A DNA stretch of 64,000 nt from Papaver somniferum (Eukaryota; Streptophyta; Magnoliopsida; Ranunculales; Papaveraceae), in the NCBI RefSeq assembly GCF_003573695.1, contig NC_039368.1, positions 11,970,360-12,034,359 on the forward strand, in the 5' to 3' direction. The notes below the pieces were generated by a model, which was not told the origin of the DNA, searched no databases, and worked only from the letters and a program-made list of their open reading frames with translations. The first letter of the stretch is position 1. Every line of letters begins with the position of its first letter. The translations under genes and the position numbers were made by a program. Of the stretch, positions 33,188 through 46,400 are shown piece after piece.

Positions 33188-35560
33188 ATGCATTTTTATG
33201 AGATAATCCACACTTCCGTCATCAGAGACAAACGACTGGTAAGAAATGAATATCAATTTAATTTAATTTCCTTCTCTTTAGTTTATTCTGTGTATTATTA
33301 GGACATGCAAGAGTATTTATTTGAGTAGGTGTGTCTTTAACCTTAATTATATTTGGAATCAAGGATTAAGTTTTGATCATCAGGATATCCAGAGGATTAA
33401 AGAGCTAAGGTGTTTGATTTTTTGCTTCTTTCAGAGTGCTTGATTTTAACCTTAATCAGATTCACAATGTATTTGAATAATCTGACTTAAGGAATCCAAC
33501 TAGACTGCAATCTAGAAATTAAGACTATACATATGAGTCAGATTTTGACGCATCACCAAAAACTCATGCTATGAATTTTCGTGATACTTTAGAGACTGCA
33601 GTTTGTTAGCAGTGAATTGGAGAATCATATGATAATAATTAATCAAATAAACATACGGAATCGCTAGCTAGCACTAGCAGGGTATATTTCTTGTTTAATT
33701 GGCTGTTTTGTTTCTAATCAGTTTGTGTACACTGCATGACAGGAACTTCCAAAAGAATTCACCGTCAAGTACGGCAAGAAAATGTCTGACAATGCAATTA
33801 TTAAGGTTCCCAATGGTATCTGGCATATAGGATTGAAGAAGAAAGCTCAAGGTGCAGTATGGTTTAAGAATGGTTGGCCAGAATTTATGGAGTTTTACTC
33901 GATTTGTGTTGGACATGTTATATTTTTCAGATATGATGGGAATTCAGAATTTCAACTTCATATATTTGGCAAGGATGCAACTGAGATAGATTACCCATCT
34001 CATATAGACAATACCAATCACGAAGATGAAATGACATCAACCCATTCGGACGATGATGAAGTTGAAGTAGTTTCAATACATTCTGGCAGTACCCAGAGCA
34101 ATTATGAACCTTCCATGACAAGTGAATCCCCTCTTAATCAGAAAGCCGAACCTGGTAACTCTTCATATTAAAATTCATGTTTTCTTGCCTTGTTACATGG
34201 ATCTTGTTGTCTTATGGTTTTATTTGATTATAATTCAGGCGGGCACAAATTTTCCCAGGAATCACAAAAACAAAGAACGTTTGTTCCTACAAGATCTCAT
34301 TCCAAGGCGTTCCAAGCAGCAATTAAAGCAGCTGATGCATTTAGGTCTGAGAATCCATTCTACAGGGTCATTATGCAAGCCTCATATATAAAGGCATACG
34401 TAGTAAGCATTCCAACATGAAACTGTACATTTTTTATCACGTCTCTTAGTAAATTACTTACATGTATTGACACAGGGATATTAATAGACAAATGGAAATG
34501 ACCACAGTAAACGATTTCTCAAAGTTTATAATTCTCGATAGGCCTTCCTACCACTCTTATTTGATAAAATATTAACCAAGATCACAGCCAATGGTGAAAT
34601 TCATTAAGGGATTAGTCGAAATTACTGTTTCATCTTTGTGACAAGTAATATCTGTGATTTTCTGATGGTGCTTTTTGAATTTCTTTGTAATGCAGAGGGT
34701 ACCTAATGATTTTGCAAACTCATATTTGAGAAACATAACACAGTCAGAGATCACTCTTGGAATCTCAGATGGGAGAACATGGGAGGTTGGATATGTTTTC
34801 CGAACACCGACTGAAAGCAGGCTATCTCGGGGCTGGTGTAGATTCGTCGCAGATAATCATTTGAAGGAAGGCGATGTCTGTGTCTTTGAACTAGTCGATA
34901 GGGAAAAAATCCAGATGACTGTTCACATTTTCCGACAACAAAAAAGATTTGCCAGGAATACTCCTGAAATAAAAAATTATGCCGCGGGATTCCAGGCAAC
35001 GCTTGAAGCAGCCAAAGAGTTTACGTCTGAGAATCCGTTCTTCAAGGTCGTTATGCACAACGCATATATAAATAGAGGAACAGTGGTAAGCTTTTTAACA
35101 CGAAACATAGAATTTAGCAAGTTAAAGTTGGGTAATTATCAGGTATTGACCCTAAGACGAGATCTTGGTAGTTTTGAAAAATGATCTTTGTAAATTATTT
35201 CACTTTGCGGAATCATTCATGGAGGGTTTAGTCCCAACTATTAATTCATCTTTGTTGACGAATATCTGTGAATTTTTCATGGTGCATCCAATGCAGACGG
35301 TACCTGCTGTTTTTGCAACATCGCATTTGACGAATATAAAACAGATGGTGATCACTCTTAGGGTTTCAGATGGAAGAACATGGGAAGTCTTATATGTTTC
35401 TCAAACACCAACTAATGGAAGGATATGTCAGGGCTGGGGTGAATTTGTTGCAGATAATAATCTGAAGGAAGGCGATGTCTGTGTCTTTGAACTAATTGAT
35501 CGGAGGAAAAATTTCGAGATGGATGTTTACATTTTCCGACTAAAATATAGTATAGACTAG
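33188..35560 (+). CDS. VRN1-like REM protein with three B3 domains (copy A)
   Basis: Five exons: 33188-33238, 33743-34154, 34239-34402, 34696-35085 and 35297-35560, joined in frame to 426 aa. B3-1 spans residues 1-93 ('MHFYEIIHTS' ... 'WFKNGWPEFMEFYSICVGHV' ... 'QLHIF'). An acidic, Ser-rich linker with 'SDDDEVEVVSIHSGS' covers about 94-190. B3-2 is about 192-290 ('ENPFYRVIMQASYI' ... 'SDGRTWEVGY' ... 'GWCRFVADNHLKEGDVCVFE'). B3-3 is about 320-426. Each B3 is cut by a phase-0 intron after its first strand. The layout matches Arabidopsis VRN1/REM proteins, nuclear DNA-binding regulators that bind with low sequence specificity; VRN1 itself has two B3 domains. The 51-nt first exon was chosen because all three copies keep it, with ATG and donor aligned. 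Target genes are unknown. Confidence 0.9.
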
Positions 35561-35849
35561 AGTATATATGAACATACTACTAGAGAAACGCACAAGCTCC
35601 ATGTACACATATATGTACAGTAATTTTGCGACGGAAGTACTAAATACCACTGTAGTCTGTATATAGTACCTTTATTTTACTTGAATACTGTTCTCGAATT
35701 TATTAACCGGTTATACCTATCTCATTAAATCTTGATTAGCTTGTGAGATTAGGGAAATGTAAAGCAAAATATATTAAAAAAACGAAGCTTCACAGAAATT
35801 GACTTGGGCTTTTGTTATCCCAAACACCTTATCAGGGGGTACACAAAGA

Positions 35850-36170
35850 AAACTAGGTGCCCCGTATAGATAATATAACAGGTTTCCTATAACAAGGGTA
35901 TCCTCTTGTTTTTGGCGACATTGGAAACAGGAGATGATTTACACCAGACTCCAGCGCGTACGAAATCAAACCACTATTCCCTGCAAGGCGCTGAATTCCT
36001 GAATGCAGCAACATGTGTCACTTGGTTTCCACAACAACAAGAAGAAACAAAATGAAATATTACATACATGCATTTCCTGGTTAGCTTCGTTCCTTTTCCA
36101 CTTGACTTTGGGGATCAGCCATAGCAAGACTCTAACAAGGAGATTAAGTGAATAACTATCATCTTCAACA
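35850..36170 (+). promoter_or_regulatory. Promoter block of REM gene B
   Basis: It matches the upstream block of the other REM copies: 'ggttt/ttcctataacaagg', 'gttttt/ggcgacattggaaac', 'gcagcaacatgtgtcacttg', 'aagactctaacaaggagatt' and 'atcttcaacaATG'. TATA-like 'gataatataac' lies near 35868. The gap to the upstream gene A stop is only 610 bp. Confidence 0.65.
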
Positions 36171-39117
36171 ATGCATTTTTATGAGATATTCCACACTTCT
36201 ATCATTGGAGGCAAACAACTGGTAAGGGATAACATCAATTTAATTTAATTCCTTCTATCTAGTTATTCTGTATTATTCTTAATTAAGACATGCAAGAGTA
36301 TTTGAGTAGGTGTTTGATGTTCTTAATTATGCAAGAGGAGGGTGCTTGATTTTTTCTATTTAATTCGTCCGAATAAGAACTCAAATCGTTTTGAATCCCA
36401 TGTGTATGTGACTTGCCTAACTTAAGGTGAGTGGTTTATTGAGTCAGATTCACCAATCATCTGAATTATTGAGGAATCCAACAACAAGACTGAAATCTAG
36501 AAAGACTATGCAGATGAGTCAGATTTTGAAGCATCACTAAAAAATTGTGCCTGTCAGTTGTTCTATACACTAATGCTATAGATACATCCTTTAGTGACTG
36601 CAGCTGCACATTAAGTTCAATTTGTCTTGTATTCTAATCAGTTTGTATATTTATCTGACACAATGCATTGACAGGAACTTTCAAAAGAATTTACGGCCAA
36701 GTACGGGACGGAACTGTCTGACTATGCAGTTATTAAGGTTCCCAATCGTATCTGGCATATAGGACTGAGAAATACTGAAGGTGTAATAATATTTGACAGT
36801 GGTTTGCCAGAATTTATGGAGTTCTACTCTATTTGTGTTGGACATGTTATACTTTTCAGATATGTTGGGAATTCAGAATTTCAAGTTCAAATATTTGGCA
36901 TCGATGCTACTGAGATAGATTACCCATCTCATATCGACAACACCAATCACGAAGTTGAAATGACTTCAGCTCATTCGGACGAAGATATTAAAGTAGTTTC
37001 AACACATTCTGGCAGTACCCAAAGCAACAATGGACCTTCCATGTCAAGTGAATCCTTTCTTAACCAGAATCCAGATCCCGGTAAGGTTCTCGTGATATAA
37101 TTCAGGTTTGATTCCCTTGTTACATGGATTTCGCGTCTTAAGGTTTTATTTGATTATAATGTAGCCAGACAAGGACCTCCCAAGAAACCACGAAAACAAA
37201 AAAGGGTTATCCTTAAAAGATTTCATACTAAGGAATTCAAGGCAACACTTGAAGCAGCTGAAGCATTTCACTCTGAAGATCCATCCTTTAAGATCATGTT
37301 GCAAGCCTCGCACATAAGAAAAGGATGCATGGTAAGCATTCCTACACAAAACCATACATTTTTAGATATGTGTAGTTTGGACAGAGGGGTAATTTAAATA
37401 GACAAATGAAATGATCTCAGTAAATGATTTGACTTTGTGGATCATTTATAATCCACCATACTGAGAACACAGCCAATGGTGAATCATTCATTGAGGGGTT
37501 AGTTGCAACTACTAATTCGTCTTGCTTGACAGATATCTGTGATTTTTTTATGGTGATTCTTGAATTTCTCTCTAATGCAGAGGGTGCCTCTTGCTTTTGC
37601 AAACTCATATTTTGGAAACATAACACGGATGGCGACCACTCTTAGGATTTCAGATGGGAGAACCTGGGAAGTCGGATATCTTTCTCGAACAATAACTGAA
37701 AAAACTGAAAATACCCTATCTAAGGGCTGGCCCAAATTCGTTGCAGATAATCATTTAATGGAAGGAGATGCTTGTGTATTTGAACTAGTAGATAGGAAAA
37801 ACATCAAGATGAATGTTCACATTTTCCGGCAACACAAAACATTCAGTAAGCTTACTCCTAAAATAAGACATTACACTGAAAAGTTCCAGGGAATGCTTGA
37901 AGCAGCCAAAGAGTTCACATCTGAGAAAATAATGCATTATACCGCGAAATTCCAGGCAACGCTTGAAGCAGCCGAAGAGTTTACGTCTGAAAATCCATTC
38001 TTCAAGATCGTTATGCAAGCCTCGTATATAGAAGGACAATGGGGGGTAAGCTTTCCAAAACGAAGCCATGCATCTTTAATCATGTCTCTTAGCCTTTTAA
38101 ATCAAGATCTTGGAAGTTTGATGCAGGACTATATAGCTAAACAAAATAATCTCAGTAAATTATGGCGCTTAGCGAATCATTTATCAAAGGATTACTCCGA
38201 ATTATTAATTAACCTTCTTGATAAATATCTGTTAATGGTGCATCCTAATATCTTTCCCATGCAGAGGGTACCTGCGGATTTTGTAACCTCATATTTCACA
38301 AACATAACACAGATGGTGATCACTTTTAGGGTTTTAGATGGGAGAACTTGGGAAGTCGGATATGTTTTTAAAGCACCAACTGGCAGATGGCTAACTCGGG
38401 GATGGCGTAATTTTGTTGTAGATAATGATCTGAAGGAAGGTGATGTTTGTGTCTTTGAACTAGTTGATAGGAATAAAATAGAGATGATTGTTCACATTTT
38501 CAGACAGCAAGAACCGTTTGCCAAGAAGCTTACTCCTAAATCAAGTTATTATACTGCGGAATTCCGGGCAACGCTCGAAGCAGCCGAAGAGTTTACGTCT
38601 CAGAATCCGTTCTTCAAGATTGTTATGCGAGCTGGACATATAAAGGGAGGATTGCTGGTAAGCTTTACAATACCAAAGCTTACATTTTCAATATCTCATA
38701 GTAAGTTAGATTTAGGTAATTCTTAGGTATTGACCCTTTTGAGTCAAGATCATTTATCTAGGGATTCGTCCCCACTATTTTCGTCTTCGGGAACTTTTAA
38801 TGGCGGATCCTAATTTGTTTTCAATGCAGAGTGTACCTGTGGATTTTGCAACCTCGCATTTGAAAAACGTAACACGGATAGTGATTAATCTTAGGGTTCC
38901 CAATGGCAAAATCTGGGAAGTCGTATACATTTCTCGGCCACCAACCGTAAAAAGAAGAAAATCTCCAAGAATATCTCCGGGCTGGCGTAAATTTGTTGCA
39001 GATAATGATTTGAGGGAGGGCGATGTCTGTATCTTTGAACTAATTGATTTTCGGAAAAAAATCGTGATGAATGTTCACATTTTCCGACTCGTACAAGGTA
39101 TATATGGCATAGACTAG
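36171..39117 (+). CDS. VRN1-like REM protein with four B3 domains (copy B)
   Basis: Six exons: 36171-36221, 36675-37080, 37165-37331, 37581-38045, 38265-38657 and 38830-39117. They give 589 aa in frame. B3-1 is residues 1-93, B3-2 about 191-291, B3-3 about 347-450 and B3-4 about 478-589. It has one more module than copies A and C: a whole extra exon of the type 'second part of B3 + linker + first strand of next B3'. Linker 2-3 also holds a 22-residue tandem duplication (303-324 and 325-346, both containing 'KFQ..LEAA.EFTSE'). In B3-1 the motif 'GWPEF' is 'GLPEF'. Every intron is phase 0 inside B3 domains and phase 1 in the first linker. It is likely a nuclear DNA-binding regulator. Some predictors may read exon 4 through its donor into the intron; the long open frame 37560-38726 covers two exons and the intron between them. 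Confidence 0.9.
37863..37994 (+). repeat. 66-bp in-frame tandem duplication in REM B
   Basis: 37863-37928 and 37929-37994 each encode a 22-residue unit: 'I.HYT.KFQ..LEAA.EFTSE' and one more residue. They differ at about a dozen positions. The unit duplicates the basic/amphipathic linker that precedes a B3 domain. The reading frame is kept. Confidence 0.9.
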
Positions 39118-39414
39118 AGTATGAACATCGGAGAAATCCATAGTAATGTTGTGATGCCGGAAGTATTAAGTAGTACTGTAGTTCCATTTTTTACTCCAAA
39201 ACTGTACTTGGAATAGTAAGCAACTTATTGTGGCAGTGAAGTGTACTATGTTTAATTGGTCGCTTCATTCAAACCTTTTTTTTTTGATGGTTTCTGTCTT
39301 TCGACATTAATATGTAATTGGGATACTTTTGTGAACCGTCCCTGACAGCGGTTGATTTTTTTGATGTACTCGGTCACCTTGAGTGATTGTTCCTTTTTAC
39401 TAGATCACCGGTGC

Positions 39415-39578
39415 CACGGTGGGGAGGGCCGATCGAAGAAAAACGAAACACCGTTATGCGTAATGGTGTTATAAGGTTAAAATTGATATGCATCCAACGG
39501 TGGGGAGGGCCGATCGAAGAAAAACGAAACACCGTTATGCGTAATGGTGTTATAAGGTTAAAATTGATATGCATCCAA
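39415..39578 (+). repeat. 81-bp tandem duplication
   Basis: 'cggtggggagggccgatcga' begins at 39417 and again at 39498. Both copies continue identically through 'gaaacaccgttatgcgtaat' to 'aattgatatgcatcca'. The copies are essentially identical, so the event is recent. It lies at the left edge of a dispersed repeat copy. Confidence 0.95.
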
Positions 39579-40060
39579 TTTATGATAGTTTACATAAATT
39601 TTTCCATTTTTTTATACATCCTTTGTGGTGGTTTCAATTTACCCCATATGTTATGTAACCTATGTGGTGGCTTGCACCAATTTTCCCATGTATTATGTAT
39701 CCTTTATGGTGCTTTGCATAATGGCTATGCATTAAACTTGAAAAGTCACTGTCGAAGTTTTCGTAAAAACAATACTTATATTGTTGTTTGTACTCGTTCT
39801 AGATTTCTTAAATTTTTCGTAAAAACACTAAATCAATGTTATACTTCGTTATGTAGATTTGAAAAGTCACTATTATATTTTTCGTTATGCATTAGATTTG
39901 AAAAGTCACTTTCGAAATTTACATAAAATTTCTAAAATTCCAAAGCACATATTTTTAGATATGTTATACTAAAGTTTGGTTGCCAATTATATCCCTGTAA
40001 AAATAGGGTGTACAAAGAGTTATAATAATTAGGTTAAATAGGTGGACATTTTAGGTTTTT
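39415..40060 (+). mobile_element. Dispersed repeat family, copy 1
   Basis: It shares with 50255-51300, 51562-52130 and 62880-63130 the order 'gg..gaccga.c.aagaa' at one edge, then 'tatgtatcctttatggtg', 'attgttgtttgtactc', 'tttccaatgatataaaatttgt', 'aaaattc.aag' and 'agttgccaattatatccct'. The edge next to 'ggaccgacc' may be an inverted terminal repeat (compare 'ggtcggtccaatta' near 52120). No coding region. The class is uncertain. Confidence 0.6.
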
Positions 40061-40124
40061 CATGTCCCAAAGACTACCACCAAATTAATGTAATCCAAGA
40101 GTGGGAGTATTTAATTCTAACGTA

Positions 40125-40447
40125 AAAGGAAAACCAGGCTCCCCTATAAATATAATAGGTTCCTTTAACAACGGTGTCCCTAGTTTTTGACGACATTGGA
40201 AATCGGACATGACTAGACCACAGCGTACGATATCAGATTATTTCTTGTCACTGCTCTGAATTTCTGAATGCAACAACATGAAACAAAATGAAGAAACAAC
40301 ATGTGTCACTAATTCCGGAACAACATGAAGAAACAAAATGAGATGCCGCATGCATTTTTCCTTGTTTGCTTAATATACTTTGTTCCTTTTCAGCTGCTTT
40401 GAAGAAAAGAGATAGCAAGATTCTAATAAGGGATATCATCTTCAACA
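40125..40447 (+). promoter_or_regulatory. Promoter block of REM gene C
   Basis: It has the best TATA box of the family, 'cctataaatataa' at 40143-40155, followed by the shared phrases 'aggttcctttaacaacgg', 'tagtttttgacgacattgga' and 'caacatgtgtcact', and ends in 'atcttcaacaATG'. A local duplication of 'acaacatgaagaaacaaaat' (about 40273 and 40320) is specific to this copy. Confidence 0.7.
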
Positions 40448-43400
40448 ATGTATTTTTTCAAGATGTTCCACACTTCCAGCCATAAAGACAAACGATTTGT
40501 AAGGGATATTTTTCTCCCTCTCTTCAGTTTGATTTTTGATTCTAGCTAGGGTGTTTGATTTTGATTTTGATAACTCAGATCATATTAAATCACATGTTAT
40601 GACAAGAAGAGCTAGAGTAGGTTAGTGAGTCAGATCGCAGTTTATTTGAATTATCCGACTCAGTACTGTAATCTGGAAAGACCACAGATGAGGCGGATTT
40701 TGACAGGCACCACCGAAATCTTATGCCAGTCACTCATTAGCGATGCTATCGATTTTCTTGAGACATCTTTTAGTGACTGCAACTGCAGATTAAGTTCAGT
40801 TTGTAACCAGTGAATGGGAGCGTCCTTTAGATCCATGGAAATGTTCGCTAGCTATCGTATTGGAAAAAAAGAGATTTTTTTTTTAATGCCTGTTTTGTTT
40901 TTAATCAGTTCGTATATAACAAAATGTATGACAGGAACTTCCAAAAGAATTTACCGACAAGTACGGGACGGAACTGTCTGACCTTGCAATTATTAAGGTT
41001 CTCAATAGCATCTGGCATATAAGATTAATGAAGAAAGCTGATGGTTTAATATTGTTTGAGAACGGTTGGCCAGAATTTGTGGAGGTTTACTCTATTTGTG
41101 TTGGACATGTTATACTCTTCAGATATGACGGAAATTCAAAATTTCAAGTTTATATATTTGGCAAGGATGCTACGGAGATAGATTACCCATTTCATATCGA
41201 CAACACCAATCATGAAGTTGAAATGACTTCAGCTCATTCAGATGAAGTTGAAGTAGTTTCAATACATTCTAACAGTACCCAACGCGACGATGAACCTTCC
41301 ATGTCAAGTGAATCCCCTCTTAACCTGAAAGCCGAACTCGGTAAGTCTCTCTTACTTACATTCAGGTTTCTTGCCTTGTTGCATGGATTTTGTCCTCTTA
41401 TGGTTTCAGTTGATTATAATGTAGGCAAACACAAATTTCCCCAGAAATCACAAAAACGAAAAATGGCAATTCCTACAACATCCCGTAACAAGGCATTGCA
41501 CGCAACAGTTGAAGCAGTTGAAGGATTTAATCCTGAGAATCCATTCTTCAAGGTCACTATGCATGATGCCTCATATATAAAAGGACCCTTGGTAAGCATT
41601 CCAACATGAAACCTTAACTCTTTTAACCGCGCCTCTGAATAAGTCACTTACATTTAGTTATTGGCCCTTCGTTTCAAGATCCTGGTAACTTTGGCAGAGG
41701 GTTATAGATACACAAATGATGTCAGTGTATGATTTCACTTTGAGAATTGTGTATAACCGGAGATAGAACATCATACCACTTTCAGTGGTAAATTGCTAAT
41801 CAAGATCACTACCAGTGGTGATCATTCGTCGACGGATCAGTAGCAATAACTTATTTATCTCCTTTTGTAAAATATCTGGGATTTTTTTATGGTGCTTCTA
41901 AATTTCTTTCTAATGCAGCGGGTACCTAATGTGTTTGCAAACTCATATTTGAGAAACAAAACACAGAGGGGGATCATTCTTAGGATTTCAGATGGGAGAA
42001 GCTGGGAAGTCGGATATGTTCCTGGAACACAATACAATAGAAGGCTATCTCAGGGCTGGTTTAAATTCGTTGCAGATAATCATTTGAAGGAAGGTGATAC
42101 CTGTGTCTTTGAACTAGTTGATAAGGAAACATTGGAGATGAATGTTCACATTTTCCATCAGCAAAAAACATTTGCTCGGAAGGTTACTCCAAAAATGAAA
42201 CATTTGCCTGAATTCCAGGCAACGCTTAAAGCAGCCGAAGAGTTTACATCTGAGAATCCGTTCTTCAAGGTCATTATGCATAACTCATATCTTGAAGGAG
42301 GAATGGTGGTAAGATTTCCAACACGAAACCGCACATTTTTAACTTGTCTCGTTTAAGTAAGTTACATTTTAGGTACTCATTAGGTTTCCGACATTTTTTA
42401 GTCAAGGTCTTGGTAGTTTTTAATCATGGCTATACAAAAATGAAATGATCCCAATAAATTATCTCACTTTGCGAATTGTTTATCGGTGAATTACTCCGAA
42501 CTGTTAATTATGTTGGAATTTTCAGCTTCACAATCATCATTTATTAGACTTAAACATGATCATATAAACACTTATTTTGAGAACATTCTTAACCCTGGTA
42601 TATAAGCATGCTCAACAAGCTAGAAATCACCTTATGAAGAGTTATTAGCACATACTAAACATGAATGGATCACCATGATAGTTCTGACTTAGATATAACA
42701 TACATATGGCTGTATCAATAAGAACAATCAATACATGGTTTCTTCTGAATTAATCGACATCAGTTAAGACAGCTAACAACATGATGCAGACGCCATAAAA
42801 GTTCAGTAAAAGGAAGTAAAAGCATTACAAAATTAGAATAGGTGAATGACATAGCTTCTACTTTTGTTTCCTCTTACTCAATCAATGGTAAATCAGAAGT
42901 TGTAGTTATATATGAAAGAGGCTAGGCGAGGGCTTAGTCATTCCTTAAGTAGATGTGTGTCATCTAACATGTCCATCATTAGTTGGATGACACCTCACTA
43001 TGTGAGTCATGCTTAGGAAACATGACATCTCAGTTAACACTAAGCTAATCTAATTCTTATATTTAACCCTAATCAATTCTTAATCTGGTATATACTTAAT
43101 CCAGGTTAGATTAGAACTAAACACAGATTAGCTTAATCTAAGCCTGATTGTTGCTAAACCAACATAAAGTCTAACATCTCCCACTTTGTTTAGCAACAAA
43201 TTCTTTACTGAAAACAACAAGCTCAAGTTAAAAGCACGTTAGCGTTCACATGTAAAGACCTACACACCATTTAGAAGATGCACACGCCATTTCTATAATC
43301 AGAAATCCAGACGTACAAGAATCTTAAGTGTAACTTTATGATCTTTACAACAAAGATCCTTGCACCTCAGATATTGAGGATTTTAAATGATCTCTGAAGA

Positions 43401-46400
43401 GATTGATTATCTCAATTAAGAGATTTTTCTCTTAACTTTATGATTATAACTCATTCTAGAGATTTTCTCATAATCCGAAAAGAGATTTACCAATGAGACC
43501 TTTGATGATCTCAACTGAGAATGTATCTTATTGGAGAGATTTTTTTAGGTCTTATTAAAAGACTTCTTTTATGTCGAAATAGTTGTTTATATATCCGTTA
43601 AAAGATTTCTTTACAACATTAACTAATATTTTCTCCAATGTCTCAATTAAGATATTATACAACAAACATAATTTATCTATGATCTCAAAATATATTTACA
43701 CCAATATCTTGACTAAGAGAGTACGATAAATAGAAATTTTGTTTGACCTCAAAAAGTCTACTTATGTCTCAATTAAGAAACTACAGTGAACTCTTTATGA
43801 TTTCACTTTAGATCTGTTAATGTCTCAATTAAGAAACTACAGTGAACTCTTTATGATTTCACTTTAGCTCTGTTAATGTCTCACTTAAGGGACTACAATG
43901 AAATTCCTTACGATCTCAACTGAGATGTGCTAATGTTTCACTTAAGAGACTACCTCAAAGCTCAAATTCCTAATGAGATATGCGAATAGACTTTATTTAC
44001 TTTATACGAGCCGTCTCTACAGAGAGTTTCTGTGCTCAATATTAGTCTTATATGCAATATGAGATGTGTCGACTTTCTATACTCAATATGAGACTTCTTC
44101 TAATCTCCAAAGAAATTTTATGTGCTCAACATGAGCCGCCTCTTTAAGTACTTTCTGTTGTTATTATGACATATTCTCCGAATAGACTTTTCTGCACTCA
44201 TTCAAGAGCTATCTCCGAAGAGACATTTTTTTACTGTTGTCAATAAAATATAAACAGTGAGAATAAGTGTAAGTGATAAAAGAACAAAAGTTATCATGAT
44301 CCCACTGTTATTTAGAATTCTTCCACTACAAAATTCTGATCATACTACATTATTCTATTTATGTTCGGATAGTATAAATTTCTTACACCAACAGCTATCT
44401 CTATTTAGATGACATGAACTACATTGTTAAAGTAAGAATCATCTTTTTAGGAATATAACACAACCCCTTTTACAGCTTTAGGATTATGATACCATTTAAA
44501 TTAAACATTAAAACAGATACAATACCATCACAAGTTATCTTCGGGTAAACCCATGTAAAAACTTTTACATATAGCAAACCAGTGTATGAAATATGATTCA
44601 TTTCAAATTTTATAACTAAATATCTAAAATTTTACACCATCAAACTAAAACATACATGCTTATTATCAGTCAAATAATTGTACATACATACAAAACGAAT
44701 AACATGTATTCCATATGAATGATATTAACAATACTAGCATATAAAACTTCATATAACTATAAATCAGAACTAACAACCGTCATTTAAACTCCATGATAGC
44801 AAAATTATGATTTCAGACTATAACCACAACTTCACCTGTGGGTAAACTTGTGATATACCAAGTCTAAACAAAAAAACAAGACTAATCAGCTTATATGTAG
44901 TACTCAACGGGACCTTTAAACCTTTAGGTCAAAAATATCTATCATTTATTATGTATAAATACATCACCTTGCTCAATTACAGATGTTTCAAGTAACTTTT
45001 GAGTATCATCATATAAACATCTGAAATGCAATTTTACATAGTCCTTTCATAACGAAATATGTAAATCATCTCCCGAAGTATCACTTTGGAGACACATGGA
45101 AACGATAAAAGTTACACCAAGACTACTACAATCATCGCTTATTCTCATTAAATTTCTTTCATCTCTCTCTAAGCATCATCTCAGCATGCTTAGTCGAGTA
45201 ATGAAAAAGTACATATAACATTAGAATTACAATTTTCAAAAAACTGAAAATCAAACGACATAGATACAACAAACTAGTATACTATGAAGTTCAAATCTGC
45301 ACCGTAAGGAGAACATACCTGAAGCTTGATGTTGAACATGCCTTCATTTTAATCCAGATTCCGATGATTTCCGTAAACCCATGGAACTCCTGAGCATAGA
45401 AAATACTTTTGCTCCCACTGAACCAGGGCAGTACCCAAACACATTCAAGAATCAACTATCGGTATGACTAACAATCAGCAGACTCTTAAACTCAGGAACA
45501 TTCAGGGCTGTTGTGTCTCAATGATCTACGAATTATACTCGGCATAGGTACCACCAAAATTTATACAAGGATAGAGGTTGGTGAACTAAAGCCATTTCTT
45601 CCTCTGCCAACCCAATGACTTTGTCTTTACTAGAGTGCACCACTTGCGAGACAACGTCCTGGATCAAAACAAGTCCAACAACTTCATTGTTATCTTTGAT
45701 CTGTTCTGAAGGTTCTGTATTGTGATTTTTCTTAGTAAGTCCACAATCAAATTTTCTTACTCACGTCTGTTTGTATTCCACAAACTAGAGTCATGGTTCC
45801 TTCAACATTAGCATCAACAGAATGATACTCCAGTAAGACCAAGAGTCACAATCATAGGAACTAATATTCTAAAGTAAATTACCTAATTAATCTACTAAGT
45901 TAACTCTATTCCAAGCAGCTCCAACATAATACCCACTTAGTTTTCCAGATCAGACATGCCACTAGTTTCACTCGTTCTGTTAGGTAAGAAAAAAATGTCC
46001 TAACTAACAAGACATGAATGACTATTAGCCTCAGAACCAGTAGAAATAACTTTCTAACAGAACTAGTAGCAACTTGATAATAAGGAGCATTGGGTTGAGC
46101 ATAGAATTTCAGGAACTTGATGAACTTGCGGAGCTTCAACAACCTTGAACTTAAGGGACATTACACACCCATCTATTACTTTTGGGTAAGCCCTTGCTTG
46201 TAGAAACTCTGGAACGTAAGCACAGACATGTACAAGTGTTGGATTGAAAACTTCCCACAAACTAGAAGTGAATTTAACGGCTCTTCTTATGAGAGTATGG
46301 TCACATTCTGGAGATCCAGCTACTAAAATAAACACAATTGGCTTCCATATGCGTCAAGGACATCCACATCCACTTGCATGTTCTAGAATAGTCTCAACAA

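Larger units (their letters stand above)
39118..40124. other. Intergenic DNA with an inserted dispersed repeat
   Basis: 3' region of REM B, then a copy of a dispersed repeat family from about 39415 to about 40060 (see separate entries). A 179-codon plus-strand ORF (39387-39926) runs through this repeat and its duplication. It has no recognisable domain and is not considered a gene. Confidence 0.5.

Noticed and set aside
37560..38726. 388-codon ORF read as one uninterrupted REM exon
   Set aside because: It includes an open intron (38046-38264). The donor 'g/gtaagc' and acceptor 'gcag/agggtacc' match those of all sibling exons, and the intron peptide breaks the B3 domain.
39387..39926. 179-codon plus-strand ORF after REM B
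   Set aside because: It runs through the 81-bp duplication and a non-coding dispersed repeat. The other copies of that repeat do not keep the frame.
46063..46335. 90-codon minus-strand ORF inside the intronic LTR element
   Set aside because: No gag or pol motif. It is short and flanked by stops, and nothing suggests a product of the element.
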